Shown here one piece after another: positions 1-5,548 of a stretch of DNA of 12,394 bases. Every line of letters begins with the position of its first letter. Position 1 is the stretch's first letter. The notes under the pieces were generated by a model. It searched no databases, was not told the DNA's origin, and saw only the letters and a list, made by a program, of their open reading frames with translations. This DNA comes from Myxococcales bacterium (GTDB taxonomy: Bacteria; Myxococcota; Polyangia; Polyangiales; Polyangiaceae), in contig JAGQIY010000776.1 in the NCBI GenBank assembly GCA_020430865.1, positions 1 to 12,394 of the forward strand, written 5' to 3'. Made by a program: the position numbers and the translations under genes.

Positions 1-369
1 CGAGCGGCGCGACATCGCGCAACCCCGCGTCATGCCCCAGAAAGGCCGAAGCCCCAAGCGGCTCTCACCGTTCGGGGCTTCGTTCACTCTTGGGTCGCTG
101 CGGATGAGGCAGCGAGAATATGGCTCGGGTAGCGCCTTGCTTAGACGAACCGTACCCGAGAGCCCGAAATGATGCACGAGTTGATATCGCCTCGGGACCC
201 CATTCTTCTCGGGCACTTGGGCTGAGAGCCGCGAGAGACGCGGGTTGGCGCGCGACGGTGGGCGCTGTGCGGCCCTTGGTGGCCGGGTTAGCCGACCGAG
301 GCGGCCAGGGGCCGGCCTGCGGGTGGCGGGGGCACACGGGCGAACGTGGGGCGGGTCCAGAGCGCCGGC
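1..369. other. Left-end stretch without a recognisable gene
   Basis: I see no credible gene here. The open frames on both strands are Arg/Pro/Ala-rich, lack domain motifs and have no convincing ribosome binding site. Two frames run in from the left edge on the plus strand and stop near 132 and 170, so the tail of an upstream gene cannot be excluded. The stretch lies downstream of the last gene of the leftward mer operon and contains no merA-like reading frame. It holds a strong hairpin at 47-82 and an 8-bp inverted repeat (CTCGGGTA at 124-131, TACCCGAG at 153-160) of unknown role. Confidence 0.5.
47..82. terminator. GC-rich hairpin, possible transcription terminator
   Basis: A perfect 9-bp outer stem (CGAAGCCCC at 47-55 with GGGGCTTCG at 74-82) encloses a 3-bp inner stem (CGG 59-61 with CCG 68-70) and a 6-base loop. 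Short T-containing stretches follow on both strands (TTCACTCTT on plus, GCCTTTCT on minus), but neither is a true T-tract. It could end the leftward mer transcript or a plus-strand transcript entering from the left. The stem is clear; the terminator role is inferred. Confidence 0.4.
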
Positions 370-759
370 CTACTCGACGCTTCGTGCCGTCACTCGGAAC
401 GCCGGCGCGGGATCTCGGTCGACGCCCTCAATGGCCGCCGCGAGTGCGTCCACGTTCGTTCGGCTCGGATCGAACGACACGGTAGCCGTTCCCGCTTGGA
501 AGTCCGTCTCGGCCGAGACGACACCGGCGACCTTCTCTAGCGTCTGCTTGGCTGCCTCGGCGCATCCCTGGCACACCATGCCCTCGATGGTCAGCGTCGC
601 TTGCCGCACATTCGACGACGAGAGTGCTCCGTTCCCGACCGCACTCGCGGTCAGCGGCGGCTGCGCGGCCTCCCCGGAAGCCGGAGGCGCCGCCCGAGAA
701 GAGCCATTACAGCCCAGCATGCTTCCGAGGAGCAACGCCGATGCGAGCCATCGAATCAC
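370..759 (-). CDS. HMA-domain (MerP-like) heavy-metal-binding lipoprotein
   Basis: Predicted 129-residue exported protein that should bind soft metal ions, probably Hg(II), outside the inner membrane and pass them to the MerC-like transporter encoded two genes upstream. A hydrophobic signal segment (residues 4-16) ends in MLGC, so Cys17 is a likely lipidation site, although Met at the -3 position is not ideal. A Ser/Ala/Pro-rich linker follows. The HMA domain spans about 53-115 with the motif GMVCQGC (Cys63, Cys66), the heavy-metal-associated signature of MerP and of the N-terminus of copper ATPases. The start is GTG, overlapping the stop of the preceding thioredoxin gene as GTGA, so the two are probably translationally coupled. 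MerP is normally a soluble periplasmic protein, so the lipoprotein form is a variation. The HMA call is firm; mercury specificity rests on the operon context. Confidence 0.85.
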   Translation of the reverse strand: MIRWLASALLLGSMLGCNGSSRAAPPASGEAAQPPLTASAVGNGALSSSNVRQATLTIEGMVCQGCAEAAKQTLEKVAGVVSAETDFQAGTATVSFDPSRTNVDALAAAIEGVDRDPAPAFRVTARSVE

Positions 760-1019
760 GCCCCGCTCCCCACCCCCGCCGCACGAAGGCCGGCCTCCGT
801 CGGGCCCGCGCTGGCACAGCAGTCAGCCAGCTTGCCGTTCACAACGACAGCGGGTACGCGCGTGATGCCGAGGTCCTTCGCCCGCTTGGAAACGGCCGCG
901 TCGTTCATGTCGAGGATGCTGACCTCGCACGATGGGCACGCGATGTCGTTGACCAGGTTGATGGTGTCCTCACACGCGGGGCACCCGGCGCTGAAGACCT
1001 CTACGGTTCTCTTGCTCAT
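756..1019 (-). CDS. Small thioredoxin/glutaredoxin-like thiol protein of the mer operon
   Basis: An 87-residue protein with a thioredoxin-like fold pattern: a beta strand (TVEVFS), the redox-type motif CPAC (Cys13-Cys16) and a probable cis-proline (RVP, Pro56) before a strand. It has no signal peptide, so it is predicted to be cytoplasmic. Extra thiols are a second CPSC motif (Cys28-Cys31) and a vicinal pair, Cys67-Cys68. The protein is short for a thioredoxin and resembles small thioredoxin-like proteins linked to metal operons. It may accept or buffer Hg(II) arriving through the MerC-like protein. The ATG at 1019 was chosen because AAGGAG lies just upstream at good spacing and the protein then begins directly at the first strand. 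An upstream ATG at 1052 would overlap the transporter stop (ATGA) and add 11 residues. Fold call likely; role inferred. Confidence 0.82.
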   Translation of the reverse strand: MSKRTVEVFSAGCPACEDTINLVNDIACPSCEVSILDMNDAAVSKRAKDLGITRVPAVVVNGKLADCCASAGPTEAGLRAAGVGSGA

Positions 1020-1048
1020 GACTTCTTCTCCTTGTTCTTTGATTGGTT

Positions 1049-1786
1049 TCATTCAGGAACTGTTGGGCGACACGCGGTGCAACTCGGTTCGACCGTTCGC
1101 AGCGGCCATGCGTTCCAGATGCAGGCGACGACGAGCGCGGCGATGCCGAAGTACACGGTGATGGTCGACTCCAGCGCGAACTTGCCGACGAGAACGCCGA
1201 CCGCGGATGCGGTCCCGACACCGAGCGGGCCGAATCCGCGCCGAGACCGGGCTCTCCAAGCAAGGGCAGCGAGCGCCGCCAGAAGGAAGACGGCGCTGAT
1301 GGGTAGGAGCCAGCGGTCTTCCATCAGGAACGTAAGCCCGGCCGCGCTGAGAATTCCTGCGTACGCCGGCCAGCACAGGGGGCACACCACCTTGGGCATG
1401 AGCGCTATGCCGATCCCGGGCAGGACGGCGGCGGTCGACTTCCATCGGCTGCGCGGCTGCGTCGGTGGCTGCTCCCCCGAGCCGATGTCTGCTTGCTCAG
1501 CACGACCAAGGGCCTCGGCGATGACTTCGACACCGGGTGCGCCGCCACTCTCGTACACCCGGCAGCAGTTCTCGGCTCCAGCCGTCAGCCCACCGACGTC
1601 CAGGCCCTCTACGAGGATGGTGGGCGAACCGAAACCACGTACATGCGCGGGCGCATCAGCGGATCCGATTTGGTGCTCCTTCCAACGCGCCGAGATGCCC
1701 GCCCGCGAGAAGGCCCGCATCAGGTTGGCGCGGGCTGCCTTCACATTGGGGCAGTCCTTGTCGTACACGAAATCAACCGTCGTCAC
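1049..1786 (-). CDS. MerC-like mercury transport membrane protein with N-terminal thioredoxin-like domain
   Basis: A 245-residue two-part protein. Residues 1-80 resemble a thioredoxin-like domain (VDFVYDKDCPN with Cys12, GSPTILVEGLDV, then NCCRVY with Cys74-Cys75). Residues 117-230 form a membrane region of about four hydrophobic segments, with the first carrying CPLCWPAYAG (Cys135, Cys138). This matches the MerC pattern of a Cys-x2-Cys followed by PA and GLxFL, and a late segment ending YxGxxxxxxxxIW. The tail adds CTAC (236-239). MerC and MerT proteins carry Hg(II) inward through paired cysteines. The GTG start at 1786 has AAGGAG at good spacing and sits 14 bases inside the end of merR, suggesting coupled translation. 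The frame stays open upstream, but that part is only a shadow of merR. The transporter family is likely; whether it imports mercury without a reductase nearby is uncertain. Confidence 0.75.
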   Translation of the reverse strand: MTTVDFVYDKDCPNVKAARANLMRAFSRAGISARWKEHQIGSADAPAHVRGFGSPTILVEGLDVGGLTAGAENCCRVYESGGAPGVEVIAEALGRAEQADIGSGEQPPTQPRSRWKSTAAVLPGIGIALMPKVVCPLCWPAYAGILSAAGLTFLMEDRWLLPISAVFLLAALAALAWRARSRRGFGPLGVGTASAVGVLVGKFALESTITVYFGIAALVVACIWNAWPLRTVEPSCTACRPTVPE

Positions 1787-2204
1787 GGCGATTCTCCTTC
1801 TCGATGGCATCGAGGATCGGGCACTCGCTGGTCGGCCCCTTGCCGCGGCACGCCTTGGCGAGTTTTTCGAGCGCGCCCTTGATGCGCGCGAGGTCGGCCA
1901 TCTTCTGTTCGACGTCCACAATCTTGGCTTTGGCCAGCGCGCGCACGTCGGCACAGCTCTTGTCCGGGTCGACGCGAAGCTCGAGTAGCTCCGTGATCTC
2001 CTTGAGCGTGAAGCCGAGTTCCTTCGCACGCCGAATGAACATCACGCGAGCGACCGCATCGGGCGGGTACTGGCGATAGCCCGACCGCTTGCGCGGCGGC
2101 TTCGGCAACAGGCCCTCGCGCTCGTAGAAGCGGATGGTCTCCACCCCCACGCCGGCGGCGTTCGCCAGCTTGCCGATGGTCAGGGCCGTCTCTCCAGAAG
2201 CCAT
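1773..2204 (-). CDS. merR: MerR, mercury-responsive transcriptional regulator
   Basis: A 143-residue MerR-family regulator that should repress, and with Hg(II) activate, the mer promoter just upstream of its own gene. The N-terminal winged helix-turn-helix is clear (LTIGKLANAAGVGVETIRFYEREGLL is nearly identical in pattern to Tn501 MerR), followed by the long dimerisation helix. The three cysteines at 84, 119 and 128 have spacings of 35 and 9, exactly those of Cys82, Cys117 and Cys126, the Hg(II) ligands of Tn501 MerR. The sequence around the last two (ACRGKGPTSECPI) also matches. The ATG at 2204 was chosen because a TTG at 2228 lies inside the operator. The chosen ATG is only 7 bases after the -10 element, so the mRNA may be leaderless. 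The gene is first in the minus-strand operon and overlaps the next gene by 14 bases. Confidence 0.93.
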   Translation of the reverse strand: MASGETALTIGKLANAAGVGVETIRFYEREGLLPKPPRKRSGYRQYPPDAVARVMFIRRAKELGFTLKEITELLELRVDPDKSCADVRALAKAKIVDVEQKMADLARIKGALEKLAKACRGKGPTSECPILDAIEKENRRDDG

Positions 2205-2211
2205 GACCCAA

Positions 2212-2242
2212 AGATAAACCCTGTACAATAGTACGGGGTCAA
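2212..2242 (-). promoter_or_regulatory. MerR-controlled promoter with 19-bp spacer and operator dyad
   Basis: On the minus strand, TTGACC (2242-2237) and TTATCT (2217-2212) are separated by exactly 19 bp. This is the over-long spacing that MerR-family activators correct by untwisting DNA. Between and overlapping the elements lies a dyad at 2218-2239 with 9-bp arms (plus strand ACCCTGTAC and GTACGGGGT) that match in 8 of 9 positions around a 4-base centre. The GTAC core resembles known mer operators. It would drive merR and the three genes behind it as one autoregulated transcript. Confidence 0.85.
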
Positions 2243-2257
2243 GACCGAATTGATTGG

Positions 2258-2881
<624 letters not shown>

Positions 2882-2929
2882 ACGGTTTCCTTTCCGCGGC
2901 TCGGGCCACCCCAGCTCGCCTCAAGGGGC

Positions 2930-2958
2930 TTGACCATAGCTCGGCAAGACGATACAAA
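2930..2958 (+). promoter_or_regulatory. Putative promoter of the efflux operon
   Basis: TTGACC (2930-2935) and TACAAA (2953-2958) are separated by 17 bp, a sigma-70-like arrangement. Transcription would start near 2965, inside the dyad at 2959-2980, and only about 13 bases before the repressor start codon. No Shine-Dalgarno sequence is visible in that short leader. Predicted from sequence only. Confidence 0.5.
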
Positions 2959-2977
2959 CATTTGAGCGAATGTTCAA
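2949..2977 (-). promoter_or_regulatory. Putative promoter of the methyltransferase gene
   Basis: On the minus strand, TTGAAC (2977-2972) and TATCGT (2954-2949) are 17 bp apart. The -35 element lies inside the right arm of the dyad at 2959-2980, so a bound repressor would block this promoter too. The expected leader to the GTG at 2881 is about 60 bases. Confidence 0.45.
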
Positions 2978-2980
2978 ATG
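2959..2980. promoter_or_regulatory. ArsR/SmtB-type operator dyad in the divergent promoter region
   Basis: Perfect 7-bp inverted arms, CATTTGA (2959-2965) and TCAAATG (2974-2980), flank an 8-base centre. The TTGA/TCAA content and size resemble operators of SmtB/CadC-type repressors. The dyad covers the expected start site of the rightward promoter, the -35 of the leftward one and the start codon of the repressor gene itself. It fits autoregulation plus control of the divergent methyltransferase. Confidence 0.65.
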
Positions 2981-3418
2981 AGTGCAAAGACGGCAACATC
3001 AGCGTCCGCAGACGTCCAGAAGAGAACCGCCGGGTCGGCACCGGGGAGCGCCTCAGACGGGTGCTGCGAGGTCGTGTTCGTTGACGAGGAGCGCGTCGGG
3101 CGTGTTCGCGACGCAATGCTGCCGGACGAGCTCGTCCAGGAGGTCGCAGATATCTTCAAGGCGCTTTCCCATCCGACGCGTGTGCGCGTGCTTCGGGCGT
3201 TGGCTACGGAGGAACTATGTGTTTGCGATCTCGCACAGGTGTTGTCGTTGTCGATCTCGGCGACGTCACACCAGCTTCGAGCGCTGCGCGCCATGCGTCT
3301 GGTTCGCTTCAGGATGGACGGCAAGCTGGCCTACTACAGCCTCCGAGATCCGTTCGTCCGCGCACTCCTTGAAGATGGTGTCCGGCATCTAACGAAGCCC
3401 TCGGAGGGCGCGCCGTGA
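2978..3418 (+). CDS. CadC-like ArsR/SmtB family metal-responsive repressor
   Basis: A 146-residue winged-helix repressor that should leave DNA when it binds a soft metal ion and so open the efflux operon. The wHTH core runs from about 48 to 136: DIFKALSHPTRVRVLRAL, then ELCVCDLA, SATSHQLRAL as recognition helix, and the wing RMDGKLAYYSL. The CVC motif (Cys81, Cys83) on the helix before the recognition helix is the alpha3N metal site of ArsR and CadC. The N-terminal vicinal pair Cys29-Cys30 could supply the remaining thiol ligands, as the N-terminal cysteines of CadC do. The C-terminal helix lacks the histidines of the SmtB/CzrA zinc site, pointing to Cd/Pb/Zn-type thiol sensing rather than an alpha5 zinc sensor. 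The ATG at 2978 lies in the operator and has no clear ribosome site. A start at 3119 (ATG) would drop the CC pair. It overlaps the next gene. Confidence 0.87.
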   Translation: MSAKTATSASADVQKRTAGSAPGSASDGCCEVVFVDEERVGRVRDAMLPDELVQEVADIFKALSHPTRVRVLRALATEELCVCDLAQVLSLSISATSHQLRALRAMRLVRFRMDGKLAYYSLRDPFVRALLEDGVRHLTKPSEGAP

Positions 3419-3807
3419 TGAAGCAGCGCGGCGTCGCGATGGCCGTGTGCCTATTGATGCTGTCCGTGCTCCTGGGACCGGCCGGCCTTGGTGGCGCGAT
3501 GTCGTTTGCGATGTATCAGGAGTGCGGGGCTGACTGCCCCTGCGATGACGAGACGACAGAGCGAACGGAAGCAAGCTCGGGAAGCGATACGTCAGCGAGC
3601 CCCGCTGACCGTTCACCCGACGACGAGTGCCCTCGAGACTGCCGCGATTGCGGATGCTGCGTCCACGCACTGCAGGCCGTCCTTGGGTTACCGGTAGCTG
3701 CAGCAGTCACGGCGCGGCCGAGTTCCGCCGGCCTGACGTTTCAGGACGACCCACCGCATACGGGTATCCTTGACGGCGTCTTTCGACCTCCGCGCTCCCT
3801 GACCTGA
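3418..3807 (+). CDS. Small exported Cys-rich protein of unknown function (CzcI/DUF2946-like context)
   Basis: A 129-residue protein with no family I can assign firmly. A hydrophobic N-terminus (residues 7-28) looks like a signal peptide or anchor. Two acidic Cys clusters follow, ECGADCPCDDE (35-45) and DECPRDCRDCGCC (69-81), separated by a Ser/Asp/Glu-rich linker, then a short hydrophobic stretch. The C-terminus, GVFRPPRS, resembles the tail common in small CzcI/DUF2946-type proteins encoded just before czcC in efflux operons. It probably binds metal in the periplasm and may tune or supply the pump. Either GTG 3415 or ATG 3418 can serve as start; both overlap the repressor stop, and GGAGGG at 3403-3408 is well spaced for either. 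Protein reality is well supported by signal, Cys pattern and operon position; the function is open. Confidence 0.75.
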   Translation: MKQRGVAMAVCLLMLSVLLGPAGLGGAMSFAMYQECGADCPCDDETTERTEASSGSDTSASPADRSPDDECPRDCRDCGCCVHALQAVLGLPVAAAVTARPSSAGLTFQDDPPHTGILDGVFRPPRSLT

Positions 3808-3841
3808 ACCACACGTACGCACTGGTTTAGGTCTGCGAGCT

Positions 3842-3869
3842 CGCGCCTCCGTGGGTCCACGGGGACGCG
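3842..3869 (+). other. Stem-loop in the czcC leader
   Basis: In the only sizeable gap of the efflux operon, CGCG (3842-3845) pairs with CGCG (3866-3869). After one C/A mismatch, seven pairs (3847-3853 with 3858-3864, one of them T-G) close a 4-base loop. It ends 13 bases before AAGGGAGA (3883-3890), the ribosome site of the next gene. There is no T-tract, so it may be an RNA processing or stability element rather than a terminator. The structure is by eye, not by energy calculation. Confidence 0.4.
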
Positions 3870-3896
3870 GGTCTCGCCCAGCAAGGGAGAATTGCG

Positions 3897-5126
3897 ATGT
3901 TCCGAAGAAGGCTGATCGGCCTTCTGCTCGGCGCGTCGCTGTGGACCTCGTCCGCAGCCGCGCAGGAGCGGTCCCAACCGATCGTTGAAGTCACATATGA
4001 GCGCGCCCTCGCGCTCGCTCGCCAGCAAGCACCAGCCCTTGCTGCCGCCCGCGCCCGCGCGCGCGAGGCCGAGAGCCAGGTCGAGGCGGCCTCGGTCTGG
4101 CGAGTCAATCCGCAGGTCTCGGCGGCAGCGGGGCCGCGCTTTCGCTCCGAGGGAACGATCCCGCAGTGGTCGGTGGGCGCACAGCAGTGGCTCGAGGTCG
4201 GTGGGCAGCGGGGCGACCGCGTGGATGCGGCTCGGGCCGGCGCGGCGGCGGGAACAGCTCGCAGTGAAGACGCTCAGCGTCTGCTGCTTAGCGAGGTCAG
4301 CGGCGGCTTCATCGCGGCGCTGTACTGGGAGCGACGGATAGCGCTCGCCGAGGAGAACCTGCGCATAGCGGAGTCCGTCGCGCGCGTTGCGACGCGGCGG
4401 CACGAGGTGGGCGACGTCGGCGGCTTGGAACAATCCGTGTCGACGCTCGCCGTGGCGCGGGCGCGCACCGACGCCGATCGAGCACGGGCCGCTCACACCC
4501 AGGCCGAAGGTCGCCTCAAAGCCTTGCTCGGCATCCCGGCCTCGAGTGACCTTTCATGTCGCGGAGACCTGCGCCAGCTCGGTATCCCGGAGCCAGCCCC
4601 GACCGCCCTCGGCGAGCGCCCTGACCTTCGCGCGCTGGCGGCCGATATCCGGCAAGCCGAAGCGGAGGAGGACCTTGGGCGAGCCAGCCGCGTGCCGAAC
4701 CTCGCGCTGGGCGCTCGCTACTCCAGCGAAGAGTCCGATGACATCGTGCAGGGCACGCTCACCGTTGCGCTTCCTGTCTTCGATCACGGCCAAGGCACGA
4801 CCGCGGTTGCCCACGCGCGTGGCGAGAGGCTGCGCGCCGAGCTCGCTGCCACGCGAAGCATGGCGTCCGTCGAGACCAACACGGCGCAGGCAACCGCCGA
4901 GCGCCTGAGCAACGCCGCGCGTCGATTCGAGAACGAGGGGCTCGAGCCACTCGAGCGTTCCGAGCGGCTCGCCACCGCGAGCTACGAAGCCGGTGCAATT
5001 CCCCTCGGTGAGCTGCTCGCGGTTCGGCGTGAGCTCGTGCAAGCGAAAGTCGACTATGCCGACCTTCTCCTCGGAGCTGCGACTGCCCGTGCCGACCTGG
5101 CTGCGAGCAGCGGAGCGTTCCGATGA
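3897..5126 (+). CDS. czcC: CzcC-like outer-membrane efflux channel (TolC family)
   Basis: A 409-residue TolC-family outer-membrane factor that should form the exit duct of the tripartite metal exporter encoded by the next genes. A type I signal peptide with a basic start and hydrophobic core ends near AAAQE (about 20-24), with no lipobox. The first OEP repeat starts with VTYERALALARQQAPALAAARARAR, the usual opening of CzcC-like proteins. Long Ala/Arg/Glu-rich helices and a second repeat follow (ERPDLRALAADIRQAEAE, LTVALPVFDHGQGTTAVAHARGE). The length fits CzcC proteins (about 400-420). The ATG at 3897 has AAGGGAGA at good spacing. The stop TGA overlaps an ATG (ATGA) at 5123, but the next gene more likely begins at 5177. 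Family call strong; metal specificity not readable from this protein. Confidence 0.9.
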   Translation: MFRRRLIGLLLGASLWTSSAAAQERSQPIVEVTYERALALARQQAPALAAARARAREAESQVEAASVWRVNPQVSAAAGPRFRSEGTIPQWSVGAQQWLEVGGQRGDRVDAARAGAAAGTARSEDAQRLLLSEVSGGFIAALYWERRIALAEENLRIAESVARVATRRHEVGDVGGLEQSVSTLAVARARTDADRARAAHTQAEGRLKALLGIPASSDLSCRGDLRQLGIPEPAPTALGERPDLRALAADIRQAEAEEDLGRASRVPNLALGARYSSEESDDIVQGTLTVALPVFDHGQGTTAVAHARGERLRAELAATRSMASVETNTAQATAERLSNAARRFENEGLEPLERSERLATASYEAGAIPLGELLAVRRELVQAKVDYADLLLGAATARADLAASSGAFR

Positions 5127-5176
5127 AACGTTCATCAACCACCGGGTCGCACGACGACCCTGAAAGGAAGACCTCC

Positions 5177-5548
5177 ATGCGTCACGCATCCATCTCACAC
5201 ATTGCCGTCGCCCTCTTCGTCTCGCTCTCCTTCGTTGCCTGCGAGAAAAAGAATGACTCGCCCCAGCAGGTTCAGCAGCCAACGACTCCTGCTGCGCCGG
5301 CAGCAGCGTCAGCCGCAGAGCCCACGCATGCGGCCCAGGGCGTCCGCGCCGGCTCGCACGAAGACTGGTGTGGCGAGCATCAGGTGCCCGAGTCGTTGTG
5401 TACCCGCTGCAACCCTTCGCTCATCGCCGCCTTCAAGGCCACGGGCGACTGGTGCGAAGAGCACGGACTCCCCGAGTCGCAGTGCTTGATCTGCAATCCC
5501 GATCTGAAGATCGAACGGCCGCCTCGAACCGGAGAGACAAGTCCATGA
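5177..5548 (+). CDS. Small lipoprotein with two WCxEHxxPESxCxxCNP metal-site modules
   Basis: A 123-residue predicted periplasmic lipoprotein. The signal peptide ends in FVAC, giving lipidated Cys22. A low-complexity Pro/Ala/Gln linker (28-60) then leads to two Cys/His modules: Cys65-His68-Cys75-Cys78 and Cys93-His96-Cys103-Cys106. Each is C-x2-H-x6-C-x2-C, a spacing suited to one tetrahedral zinc-type site. Between them lies SLIAAFKATGDW, a linker also seen between paired modules in the next gene. The protein is essentially the module region of the downstream adaptor without the pump-binding part, so it may be a free metal carrier for it. The ATG at 5177 has AAAGGAAG upstream and starts at a proper signal peptide. 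The alternative ATG at 5123 would add 18 polar residues before it. Its stop overlaps the adaptor start (ATGA). I do not recognise a named family; metal binding is inferred. Confidence 0.85.
   Translation: MRHASISHIAVALFVSLSFVACEKKNDSPQQVQQPTTPAAPAAASAAEPTHAAQGVRAGSHEDWCGEHQVPESLCTRCNPSLIAAFKATGDWCEEHGLPESQCLICNPDLKIERPPRTGETSP
5369..5500 (+). repeat. Module pair in the small lipoprotein
   Basis: One A-type module (CGEHQVPESLCTRCNP) and one B-type module (CEEHGLPESQCLICNP), joined by SLIAAFKATGDW. The same A-linker-B arrangement occurs three times in the downstream adaptor gene. Confidence 0.85.

Noticed and set aside
65..485. Open frames on both strands in the left end
   Set aside because: Arg/Pro/Gly-rich translations with no motif, overlapping each other and in part the HMA gene; no ribosome sites.
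1787..2029. Upstream extension of the MerC-like frame to a start at 2029
   Set aside because: This segment is an alternative frame of merR with Arg/Ser-rich content; the GTG at 1786 has a proper ribosome site and starts the thioredoxin-like domain.
5123..5176. Earlier start for the small lipoprotein at the ATGA overlap with czcC
   Set aside because: It would place 18 polar residues before a normal lipoprotein signal peptide; the ATG at 5177 has its own ribosome site.
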